Assembly (NCBI RefSeq): GCF_009910705.1
Contig: NZ_JAAAXJ010000001.1
Coordinates: 62,001-126,000, forward strand
Direction of reading: 5' to 3'
DNA: 64,000 nt
From: Microvirga arsenatis
GTDB taxonomy: Bacteria > Pseudomonadota > Alphaproteobacteria > Rhizobiales > Beijerinckiaceae
Under the pieces are notes generated by a model. That model saw only the letters and a list, made by a program, of their open reading frames with translations, was not told the DNA's origin and ran no database searches. Positions 56,824 through 64,000 of the stretch are shown here, piece after piece. The position numbers and the translations under genes are program-made. Each line of letters starts with the position of its first letter. Position 1 is the stretch's first letter.

Positions 56824-57309
56824 TCAGGAGCGGCCGAAATCGCTTTCGGAGGGGATGCGCCCCTCCGGCGTGTATCGGTCGACCGCCTGTGGCAGCTCCC
56901 GCGAGAGGCGGGCAAGAAGCTCCTCGCGCGACAGCCCTGTCTGCTGGGTGAGGGTCGCGAGCACGTCGGGGTCGATGGCCCGTTCGAGCTGCTGCGGCTG
57001 GACTTCCTTGTTCGGCCCGGTGCCGACCCAGGACTCGGCCACGTCGCCATGGCCGTTCCGGCGGAAGCTCTCGACCAGTTCGCCCAGGCCGCCGCTGAGC
57101 AGGCCGCCGGGGCTGGAGCTGCCCAGGCCACCCAGGAGGCCGCCCAGGCCTCCCAGGCCGCCCTGCTGCGCCTGGCCTTGTCCGCCGGGCAGGGCCCCGC
57201 CTTGCCCCGATGCGCCGCGGAGCATCTCGGCGATCTTGTCGCGATTCTGGTACCCGGCGATGGCGAGAAGCCCCAGAAGGGCGGTCATGGATGGGAAGCC
57301 ACGGCTCAT
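56824..57309 (-). CDS. YidB-like DUF937 protein
   Basis: 161 residues from ATG 57309 (GAGGAGGATC upstream). [23 protein letters not shown] is followed by a Gly-rich middle (about 30-75). The C-terminal part [62 protein letters not shown] is the DUF937/YidB signature. The function is unknown. Confidence 0.85.
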   Translation of the reverse strand: MSRGFPSMTALLGLLAIAGYQNRDKIAEMLRGASGQGGALPGGQGQAQQGGLGGLGGLLGGLGSSSPGGLLSGGLGELVESFRRNGHGDVAESWVGTGPNKEVQPQQLERAIDPDVLATLTQQTGLSREELLARLSRELPQAVDRYTPEGRIPSESDFGRS

Positions 57310-57676
57310 ATCGATCCTCCTCAATGGATGCACGGGAATCCCTGCGGCGCCAAAAGGGTTCCGCAAACAGGTCCGGCCGGCGCAATCGATCTCTTGTCCG
57401 GCGATGCGCCAGGACGGGGCACCTCCGGCGAGCACCGCCGCTCAAAGGTGGAGCAGTCCATAAGGGCGCTCCATTCCGTGTCAGCTGCAACCTATGCTTG
57501 ACGCCGCCCATCGGAGGCCCGCTCGCATACGATATGCGAGCTGCAATGGCTGCGCTGACAATGCGTCCAGTAGGGCTGAGCCTGCCGCCGATGCCGATGC
57601 GTAAACCCGCTGAGAACGCTCCGAGTCGCTCGCGGGACAATTGCCCCTGACAAATCGTGCATGGAAGGAAAAGGCC
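57310..57676. other. Non-coding gap between YidB-like and RTX genes
   Basis: These 367 bases separate divergent genes. I see no supported gene, operator or hairpin. Ribosome sites of both neighbours occupy the ends. Confidence 0.5.
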
Positions 57677-58909
57677 ATGGAAGAGGAACTCCGGTACATT
57701 TTTTACGGTGGCGTCGAAGGTTCGTTTCAGCGGACCGATCTCGCTGATCTCTCGCTGCTCGCCGCTCCGTTCGGTGCAGCGGCCTTCGGCTACACGGAAG
57801 GCCAGCTCGTGACGGGGTATATCAGCTTCACGGGAGCGGCCCTCGATCTGGTGAAGGCGGGCCTGCCGCCGGATCCCCTCACAGTCACCGAGATCCCCAT
57901 CGGCACCGCAGGCCTCGACGTCTTCTTCCAGCAGCCCCTGGTCGGAGATTACACGGAGGCCGATCTTGCCGGCATCGACGATCCGATCCGCAATTCCGTC
58001 GATATCAGGCTGACCGGCTCCCCGACCGATCCGATCGAATCCCTTGCCATGCGCTTCAGGGATGACGGGCTAGGTGTCGGCGGGTTCATCGGCCAATTCG
58101 GCGGCACCTTCTCCAGCAACGGCGGTGCCCAGGCTGCCGTGGACGGCATCTGGCTTCCCGAAAGCATCGTTCCGGACTTCAAGTCCGGCACGTCCGGGAA
58201 CAACAGCCTGCGAGGCGATGCCGAGTACAACTTCCTCGCCGGCCTGTCGGGCAACGACACGCTTTCCATCAGGAACGGCATCGGCTGGGCCTGGGGCGGC
58301 AACGGCAACGACACGATCAAGGGATCCGAGGAGGGCAGCGCCAACCTGTTCGGCGGCGACCACCTCTATGGCGGAGCGGGATCCGACAAGATCTACGGTG
58401 CGCGCGGTGGCGACGTCATCGAAGGCGGCGGCAATGCCGACGATCTGCGGGGCGAGGAGGGCGACGACGTCGTCGGAGGCGGCGTCGGCAACGACACGGT
58501 GAGAGGCGGAAGCGGCAACGATTTCCTGGGCGGCCAGAGCGGGTCCGACCTGATCTATGGCAATAGCGGCGACGACAACATCGATGGCGATTCCGGCAGC
58601 GACACGATCGACGGAGGCAGCGGAAACGACTGGATCCGTGGTCGTGCGGGGGACGACCACCTGCGCGGCGGGCCCGGCAGCGACACCTTCGTGTTCGATA
58701 TGCCCAATGAAGGCGACGACACGATCTACGGCTTCCAGAGCGGCATCGACAAGATCAACATCGCATCTGCCGGGCTGACGTTCGATCTGCTGATCGGGAC
58801 CGCCGTCGTCGCGGACGGTGACGTGACCCTCACCTACGGCGCGAACACGATCACCTTCGTGGACACGGCCCTGTCGTCGCTTCTGTCGACCGACTTCAAC
58901 ATCGTTTGA
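57677..58909 (+). CDS. RTX-repeat protein with unrecognised N-domain
   Basis: The product has 410 residues from ATG 57677 (AAGGAAAAGG upstream). Residues 1-165 form a domain resembling short PEP-CTERM-like beta proteins (GYISFTGAALDLVKAGLPPDPLT, DIRLTGSP, GIWLPESIVPDF); its function is unknown. Residues about 175-345 hold RTX turns (GLSGNDTLSIRNG, GNGNDTIKG, GGAGSDKIYGARGGDVIEGG, GNSGDDNIDGDSGSDTIDGGSGNDWIRG). The C-terminus GPGSDTFVFDMPNEGDDTIYGFQSGIDKINI ... DFNIV suits type I secretion. A strong terminator follows. It is a probable fifth RTX cargo of the window. Confidence 0.85.
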   Translation: MEEELRYIFYGGVEGSFQRTDLADLSLLAAPFGAAAFGYTEGQLVTGYISFTGAALDLVKAGLPPDPLTVTEIPIGTAGLDVFFQQPLVGDYTEADLAGIDDPIRNSVDIRLTGSPTDPIESLAMRFRDDGLGVGGFIGQFGGTFSSNGGAQAAVDGIWLPESIVPDFKSGTSGNNSLRGDAEYNFLAGLSGNDTLSIRNGIGWAWGGNGNDTIKGSEEGSANLFGGDHLYGGAGSDKIYGARGGDVIEGGGNADDLRGEEGDDVVGGGVGNDTVRGGSGNDFLGGQSGSDLIYGNSGDDNIDGDSGSDTIDGGSGNDWIRGRAGDDHLRGGPGSDTFVFDMPNEGDDTIYGFQSGIDKINIASAGLTFDLLIGTAVVADGDVTLTYGANTITFVDTALSSLLSTDFNIV

Positions 58910-58950
58910 CGCTGCTCAGGGCAAGATCTTCCTGAGCCACCTGCCTCCGA

Positions 58951-58977
58951 GCGCCCCGGACAACCGGGGCGCCTTTT
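58951..58977 (+). terminator. Intrinsic terminator after RTX gene
   Basis: GCGCCCCGG, loop ACAA, CCGGGGCGC, then CTTTT. Nine perfect base pairs, 42 bases after the stop at 58909. Confidence 0.9.
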
Positions 58978-59100
58978 GCTGCCTGCCGCTTCTGACGGGA
59001 GCGAAGTACCGGTTGGCAGATGTGCTGAAGCCTCTACGTTACCTGGCGTCGTCCGAAACATGATGCCAGCGATTCGGACGGGCGGAGGGTGAAAGGTCCA

Positions 59101-60240
59101 ATGGCAGCGTTCGACGTGGCGGTGATCGGCCTGGGGGCCATGGGCAGCGCCGCCCTCTACAATCTCGCCCGCCGGGGGCAGCGCGTGATCGGCATCGAGC
59201 AGTTCGAGCCGGGGCACGACAAGGGCTCCTCCCATGGCGAGAGCCGGATCATCCGGCTCTCCTATTTCGAGCATCCCTCCTACGTTCCCCTGGCGCGCCG
59301 CGCCCTGGAGAAGTGGCGCGAGCTGGAGCGGGCCTCCGGCGAGACGATCCTGACGGTGACCGGCGTGCTCGAAGCAGGCCATCCCGGCTCCACCATCGTC
59401 AGCGGCTCGCTCGCAGCCGCCCGGCAGCACGGACTGGTCCACGAGGAGCTCGGCGCCTCCGACATCCGCCGCCGCTTTCCGGCCTTCCAGGTTCCGTCGC
59501 ATTGGAGCGGCCTGTTTCAGCCTGAGGGCGGTTTTCTGCGGCCGGAGCTTGCCATCCGGCAGTTCGTGCGGCTGGCGGAAGGGCATGGGGCGGAGGTTCG
59601 CGTCCGGACTCCCGTGACGGCCATCGAGCCGTTCGGCGCAGGCGTGCGCGTGCGGACGGCAGGCGAGGTGATCGAAGCCGGCACCGTGATCGTCGCCGCC
59701 GGCGCATGGATCGGCGATTTCGCGCCCGGGCTCAAGCCGCATCTCAAGCTGACGCGGCAGGTGCTCGGCTGGTTCTCGCCGCTCGAGCCGGCGCTCTTCG
59801 CGCCGGAACGCTGCCCTGTCTTCCTGCTCGAGTCCGAGGAAGACGCCTGCTACGGCTTTCCCGACTTCGCGGGGACCGGCGTCAAGACAGCATCTCATCG
59901 AGAGGGCGCGCGCCTGACGGCGGCGGGCGATCTGAATCAGGATGGGGATGCGGACGACGAGGCGCAGATCCGACGCATGCTCGCCCTCGCCATGCCCGGC
60001 GCCAATGGGCCGCTCCGGCAGATGCGCACCTGCATGTACACCCGCACGCCGGACGAGGATTTTGTAATCGATTACTCGCCCGCCGATCCGAGGATCGTCC
60101 TGGCTTCTCCCTGCTCAGGGCACGGCTTCAAGTTTGCCAGCGTCATCGGGGAGGTGCTCGCCGACCTCGCCCTTGGAGCGACGCCGGCGAGCGACATTTC
60201 CCGTTTCCGGATCGACCGTCTGGCGGCGCAGCCTGCCTGA
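59101..60240 (+). CDS. Monomeric sarcosine oxidase / SolA-like flavoprotein
   Basis: 379 residues from ATG 59101 (AAAGG upstream; GTG 59089 is possible). The FAD-binding start is VAVIGLGAMGSAALYNLARRG. KGSSHGESRIIRLSYFEHPSYVPLA near residue 42 holds family active-site Arg/Tyr residues. The Cys for covalent FAD is probably in QMRTCMYTRTPDEDFVIDY, near residue 310, and SPCSGHGFKF lies at the end. It would oxidise an N-methyl amino acid such as sarcosine or N-methyltryptophan to an imine plus H2O2; the exact substrate is not visible. Confidence 0.87.
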   Translation: MAAFDVAVIGLGAMGSAALYNLARRGQRVIGIEQFEPGHDKGSSHGESRIIRLSYFEHPSYVPLARRALEKWRELERASGETILTVTGVLEAGHPGSTIVSGSLAAARQHGLVHEELGASDIRRRFPAFQVPSHWSGLFQPEGGFLRPELAIRQFVRLAEGHGAEVRVRTPVTAIEPFGAGVRVRTAGEVIEAGTVIVAAGAWIGDFAPGLKPHLKLTRQVLGWFSPLEPALFAPERCPVFLLESEEDACYGFPDFAGTGVKTASHREGARLTAAGDLNQDGDADDEAQIRRMLALAMPGANGPLRQMRTCMYTRTPDEDFVIDYSPADPRIVLASPCSGHGFKFASVIGEVLADLALGATPASDISRFRIDRLAAQPA

Positions 60241-60252
60241 GCCGGCGAGGGC

Positions 60253-60684
60253 TCAATCGCGGGCGGTGGCGGCGTCTGCCTTCTGCGCCGGAACGAGGTG
60301 CTCGATGGAAACCCATTCGGTGCAGGCTCGCAGGATAGGGGCGAGATAGGCGCGGTTGCCTTCGATCTCCACCACGCGGCAGGAATAGGCCCTGCGATCG
60401 CCCGGAGGGCGGTAGATCACGGTGGCGCCCGGCCTGATGGTCTCGTCGGGAGCAGGCGGCGGGCAGTCCCTGGTTTCGGTCCCGATCCGCACATTATCCT
60501 GCGTGAGGGAGGCCTGCCGCCCCGCCCGGTAGCGTTCGAGCGCCTCGATGGCCACCCGCGCCCGGTCGCGGTAGCGGTCGCAGACGACCCGCATCAGCGT
60601 TCCCTTCTCGCGCCCTGGATACCAAGTCACCCCTCCGATCTTAGCCAGCTCTTCCGCTACGACTTCGATCTCTTCCTCAGTCAT
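60253..60684 (-). CDS. Hypothetical protein (143 aa)
   Basis: The sequence is charged. An N-terminal helical part (EEEIEVVAEELAKIGGVTWYPG, RDRARVAIEALERYRAG) and a C-terminal part with PPGDRRAYSCRVVEIEGNRAYLAP show no known motif. It may form an SH3-like small beta barrel (VIYRPPG...VVEIEGNRAYL), but this is only a guess. It converges on the flavoprotein gene with a 12-base gap. Confidence 0.6.
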   Translation of the reverse strand: MTEEEIEVVAEELAKIGGVTWYPGREKGTLMRVVCDRYRDRARVAIEALERYRAGRQASLTQDNVRIGTETRDCPPPAPDETIRPGATVIYRPPGDRRAYSCRVVEIEGNRAYLAPILRACTEWVSIEHLVPAQKADAATARD

Positions 60685-60848
60685 TGGCTACAATCCCTCA
60701 TGAGCAGTCGTGATGTGCTCAGGTCTTGTGAATGCACCGATGTGACCTGCTCCATCGCGTGCTTTAGCCCCTATGATTCTTTCCTTTTCTCGGACGCTTG
60801 GCGTTTCGGTGTCGTCGTTTGTGTTAGTTCCGGTGAGAGGACAGTTGA

Positions 60849-61133
60849 TCAGGCCCGCAGCTGCATCATGCGTTCTTGCAGCACGGCGAGCTGCTGGATG
60901 TAGGGCTCCCGTCTCTCGCGATGGCGGGCCTTGAGCCTTTCGAGAGCACGGAGCTCGAGCGTGGAGTCGGGCACCGCCGTCCTCAGCTTCTCGCGCTCTT
61001 TCTCGTAGTCGAAATCGATGTCTGCGAGGGTTGCAAGAAGGGACTGGAGCAAGGGCTGGTAGGTGGGTGAGTAGATCCTGGGAAGGAAGGCCCCTTTGTC
61101 GCTTTCTTCTTTATGAAACTTAGTATCGCCCAT
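60849..61133 (-). CDS. Hypothetical coiled-coil protein (94 aa)
   Basis: The middle and end are a long charged helix (DIDFDYEKEREKLRTAVPDSTLELRALERLKARHRERREPYIQQLAVLQERMMQL). The N-terminal 25 residues are unstructured. No family is recognised. It lies between a hypothetical gene and a Crp-type regulator in the same direction. Confidence 0.6.
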   Translation of the reverse strand: MGDTKFHKEESDKGAFLPRIYSPTYQPLLQSLLATLADIDFDYEKEREKLRTAVPDSTLELRALERLKARHRERREPYIQQLAVLQERMMQLRA

Positions 61134-61278
61134 GCTATTCCTCGCATTAACTTTGCGTTAAACGAGCTTGAGGATACTAACGTAGAGTTACTCCGTCTGT
61201 TGGGAAGCCGACAGTGCCGGGAGAAAACCTGCCCGCAGATCACATCCATGTGCTTTTCCGCACTCCAAGGGCTGCCGT

Positions 61279-62016
61279 TCAAAGGGAACGACGTTTGAAC
61301 GATCCCGGCAGGAGCTTCTCGAAGCTTCTATACACGGTGTGGTAGCACTCGCAGGCCGTCTCCTCGAGACCTGAGCGGTCGGTGATTCGGATCGTGCCGC
61401 GGCCTTGGCTGATCAGCCCTGCCTTCTGCAGAGCACTGGTAACGCTGCTTACCGTCGAGCGCTGGACTCCGAGCATTTCGGCCAGGGCTTCGTGGGTGAG
61501 GGGAATGTCGTCGTTGTCGGTCCGGTCGCGGGTGCACAGGATGGCGCGGCAGCAGCGAGCCTCCACGCTATGCACGGCATTGCAGGCAACCGTCTGAAGG
61601 GTCTGTGCCAGGAGGGCCTCCGTGAAACGGAACAGAACATTGCGCAGCTTCGGCCTGTTCGCGATTGCCTCGTTGAGGCGGTCCAGCGCAACGCGTGAAG
61701 CGGTTCCGGGCACCTGTGTGATGTAGCGGCCGAAGGACTGGCGGGTGATGAAGGCGCTGATGAAGCCGAAGGCGCCCTCCCGGCCGAACACGGCCATCTC
61801 GACCGATCCGCCGCTCCGGAGAACCGTGACGAGGGAGACGATGGCATCATGAGGGAAGTATGTGTGCCGGATGGTTTCCCCGATCTCGTAGAGAACCTTT
61901 CCACGGGGCAGATCGATGACTTCGAGGTGAGGTTCGAGCCAAAGGAAATCCTCGGGCTCCAGAGCGGCGAGGAGCCGGTTGCTCCGATGAATTGCGGCCT
62001 TCGCACCGTTACTCAT
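61279..62016 (-). CDS. Crp/Fnr-family transcriptional regulator
   Basis: The product has 245 residues. A cyclic-nucleotide-type beta barrel (about 20-120: PHLEVIDLPRGKVLYEIGETIRHTYFPHDAIVSLVTVLRSGGSVEMAVFGREG) lacks the usual cAMP-binding RxS pair. A dimer helix and winged helix follow (PLTHEALAEMLGVQRSTVSSVTSALQKAGLISQGRGTIRITDRSGLEE). No N-terminal Fe-S cysteines are seen. A C-terminal ACECYHTVYRSFEKLLPG is typical of a Hyphomicrobiales subgroup. The signal is unknown. Confidence 0.88.
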   Translation of the reverse strand: MSNGAKAAIHRSNRLLAALEPEDFLWLEPHLEVIDLPRGKVLYEIGETIRHTYFPHDAIVSLVTVLRSGGSVEMAVFGREGAFGFISAFITRQSFGRYITQVPGTASRVALDRLNEAIANRPKLRNVLFRFTEALLAQTLQTVACNAVHSVEARCCRAILCTRDRTDNDDIPLTHEALAEMLGVQRSTVSSVTSALQKAGLISQGRGTIRITDRSGLEETACECYHTVYRSFEKLLPGSFKRRSL

Positions 62017-62405
62017 GGCAGGGTGTCACCGCGTCGCGCAGATCGTCCGCGCAGGAAATCGGGCATCTCGATCCTAGCATGATAGCACAGCTTCGAGGCG
62101 GGTAACGAAATTATGTGTATCGAACAGGTTGCGAGCCTGCCTTGGCCTCCTTTCGGACAACGATCCTCGATCTGCACCGTTAGCGATCGTTAGCAGACAA
62201 ACCGTTTACGGCCTCGTTTGTGCCATCGGAAAGCTGACCTGCCTCCAAAGAGCCGGAACGGCTTGCCTGGAGGCTTCTCGGGGCGCCCCTGCACCCATGT
62301 CATAGGTCCGGCGCCCGGCATGCGCGAAACGGGTTTACCAGCGGTCCGGATAGCCTCAGCATGGTTCCCCATCGAATCCGCCAGCGAGAGAGCGCCCCCT
62401 TGAGC
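62017..62405. other. Non-coding gap between Crp-type regulator and amidase
   Basis: About 390 bases without a supported gene; part could be the amidase 5' end if ATG 62361 is used. It has one short direct repeat GTTAGC-GATC-GTTAGC near 62180. No terminator or operator is recognised. Confidence 0.45.
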
Positions 62406-63827
62406 ATGCCACCGTCGCCGCACCGATCCGCTCAGGATTCCTCGCCCGATCTTGCCGATTGGTCCGGATTTGCGCTTCTGGAATCCTTTGCGAACCGCAG
62501 CGTGTCGCCCGTCGAGGTGGCGAAGGCCGTCATCGCGCGCATCGAGGCGTACGAGCCGAGGCTTCAGGCGCTCTATGCCTTCGATCCCGAGGCCGCGCTC
62601 CGGGATGCGAAGGCATCGGAGCAGCGCTGGTTGAAAGGCGAGGCGAGGGCTCTCGACGGCATCCCCGCGACGATCAAGGAGAACATCGCCACCAGGGGCA
62701 CCCCCGTGCCGCTCGGCACGGCCGCGCGCCCGCTCGTTCCGGCCGCGGCCGATGCCCCTTCCGCCGCGCGCCTGCGCGAGGACGGCGCCGTCCTCCTCGC
62801 CAAGACCACCATGCCCGATTACGGCATGCTTTCCTCCGGTCTCTCCAGCTTCCACCCGCTCACGCGCAATCCGTGGGATCTGTCGAGGAATCCGGGCGGC
62901 AGCTCGGCGGGCGCGGGCGCCGCGGCCGCGGCCGGATACGGACCGTTTCATGTCGGCACCGATATCGGCGGCTCGATCCGCCTCCCGGCCTCCTGGTGCG
63001 GGGTCTTCGGCCTCAAACCGAGCTTCGGGCGCATTCCCATCGACCCGACCTATTACGGCCGCGTGGCAGGGCCGATGACGCGAACCGTGCGCGACGCCGC
63101 GCTGATGATGGCGAGCCTCACGCGGCCCGATCCCCGCGATCCCATGAGCCTCCCGTACCAGGATCTGCCGTGGCTCGATCTCGCCATCGACGTCAGAGGC
63201 CTGAGGATCGGCGTGATGATGGAGGCCGGAATCGGCCTCACCCTCGATCCCGAGATCCGCACCGCCGTCGAGCGGGCCGCACAGCTCTTCGCCGCTGCCG
63301 GCGCCGTCATCGAGGAGGTGCCTCCCTTCGTCACCCGCGAGATGCTCGATGGGCTCGACGATTTCTGGCGCCAGCGCGCCTGGGCGGATATCGGCGCCCT
63401 GGGCGAGGAGGAGCGCGCCAAGGTCCTGCCCTATATCCGCCAATGGGCCGAAGGGGGCCGGAACCTGACGGGAGCCCAGGTCTATCACGGCATGAACCAG
63501 ATGATGGCGATGCGCCACGCGGCGGTCGCCGCCACGCACCGTTTCGATTTCGTGCTCTCGCCCGTGGCGCCTTGCGTCGCCTATGCGGCGGAGCTCGCGT
63601 CCCCGATCCATGATCCGGAGCGGCCCTTCGAGCATATCGGCTACACGGTGGCCTTCAACATGTCGGATCAGCCGGCCGCTTCGGTGAATGCCGGCTTCAC
63701 GAAGGCGGGCCTGCCCATCGGCCTCCAGATCGTCGGCCGCCGCTTCGACGACGTGGGCGTGCTGCGGCTCTCCCAGGCCTGGGAGGAGATGTGCCCGGAG
63801 AAGCGGCCCTGGCCGAGGCTCTCCTGA
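62406..63827 (+). CDS. Amidase-signature hydrolase
   Basis: About 473 residues from ATG 62406; ATG 62361 gives 488. The Ser-Ser-Lys triad region is visible: Lys in IPATIKENIATRG near residue 82, and the Ser pair in NPGGSSAGAGAAAAAGYGPFHVGTDIGGSIRLPASWCGVFGLKPSFGRIP near 160-200. The end has GLPIGLQIVGRRFDDVGVL. It hydrolyses an amide to acid and ammonia; the family covers many substrates. It is not GatA-specific in context, since no gatB or gatC is nearby. Confidence 0.9.
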   Translation: MPPSPHRSAQDSSPDLADWSGFALLESFANRSVSPVEVAKAVIARIEAYEPRLQALYAFDPEAALRDAKASEQRWLKGEARALDGIPATIKENIATRGTPVPLGTAARPLVPAAADAPSAARLREDGAVLLAKTTMPDYGMLSSGLSSFHPLTRNPWDLSRNPGGSSAGAGAAAAAGYGPFHVGTDIGGSIRLPASWCGVFGLKPSFGRIPIDPTYYGRVAGPMTRTVRDAALMMASLTRPDPRDPMSLPYQDLPWLDLAIDVRGLRIGVMMEAGIGLTLDPEIRTAVERAAQLFAAAGAVIEEVPPFVTREMLDGLDDFWRQRAWADIGALGEEERAKVLPYIRQWAEGGRNLTGAQVYHGMNQMMAMRHAAVAATHRFDFVLSPVAPCVAYAAELASPIHDPERPFEHIGYTVAFNMSDQPAASVNAGFTKAGLPIGLQIVGRRFDDVGVLRLSQAWEEMCPEKRPWPRLS

Positions 63828-63893
63828 CAAGGGCGACATCGCGGACCGCGCCGCCGGGTTTCCCGGCCGTGTGCCTGCTGCTAAACAGCCGCC

Positions 63894-64000
63894 ATGACGT
63901 ACAAGGTTGCCGCCCTCTATCAATTCGTTCCGCTGCCCGACTTCCGCGAGATCAAGGACCCGCTGCACCGGATCTGCCTCGACCTCGGGATCAAGGGCAC
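63894..64000 (+). CDS. trhO: tRNA uridine hydroxylase TrhO (rhodanese-like), N-terminal fragment
   Basis: Only 35 residues are present before the window edge: KVAALYQFVPLPDFREIKDPLHRICLDLGIKG. This matches the start of TrhO (YceA), which 5-hydroxylates U34 of some tRNAs using a rhodanese-type Cys. The catalytic part is outside the window, so the call is tentative. Confidence 0.7.
   Translation, partial: MTYKVAALYQFVPLPDFREIKDPLHRICLDLGIKG

Overview
The window is a GC-rich, gene-dense stretch of an alphaproteobacterial chromosome. The hut genes (HutF route), a CopA-CueR pair, the maf-yacG-tRNA-Phe order, TyrRS with a KMGKT loop, several RTX-type secreted proteins and a GTTC-N7-GTTC (LexA-type) site all fit Hyphomicrobiales. 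Methylobacteriaceae such as Microvirga or Methylobacterium are the best guess, but the genus is inference from gene style only.

Layout. 0-1.5 kb: end of a phospholipid synthase, maf, yacG, tRNA-Phe. 2-8.2 kb: a four-gene type I secretion operon made of a 9-residue-repeat RTX cargo, an unrecognised 676-aa protein, a PrtD-type ABC exporter and an HlyD-type adaptor, closed by a terminator. 8.2-16.5 kb: a glycan region. Its native GC-rich ends (two GT4 enzymes, a truncated GT2) flank an AT-richer block at about 9.43-14.65 kb with a double glycosyltransferase, a pyruvyltransferase-family protein and a methyltransferase, which looks acquired. 16.6-18.6 kb: a small RTX protein and small hypotheticals. 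18.6-29.5 kb: histidine catabolism (hutI-H-G-U-D on minus, hutF-C on plus) and a NitT/TauT-family ABC transporter with a perfect HutC-like operator of its own. 29.5-32.5 kb: a candidate SOS-controlled structured RNA, then CBS plus a cystathionine gamma-lyase-type enzyme (reverse transsulfuration). 32.6-39.2 kb: two tandem about 1000-aa AlgE-like mannuronan C5-epimerase/RTX proteins that share an essentially identical 3' block; one has lost a catalytic Asp.

39.4-64 kb is mostly core: galE, a DoxX-type protein, an unusual LolA with a long Pro/Ala linker, purC, tyrS behind what looks like a leaderless leader-peptide attenuator, an alpha/beta hydrolase, an EAL protein, an L,D-transpeptidase, a dual-specificity-like phosphatase, copA-cueR with a readable CueR promoter, an EEP nuclease-fold protein, a GST, a WaaE-like GT2, RidA, tRNA-Ser(GCU), small hypotheticals, a fifth RTX protein, a sarcosine-oxidase-family enzyme, a Crp/Fnr regulator, an amidase and the start of trhO.

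Together, the accessory part (2-18 kb and 32-39 kb) reads as machinery for making, exporting and modifying surface polysaccharide with calcium-binding secreted proteins. The hut block imports and degrades histidine or a derivative under one repressor. The most notable unannotated signals are the tyrS leader (43.79-43.93 kb) and the LexA-box promoter with structured transcript (29.55-29.86 kb).
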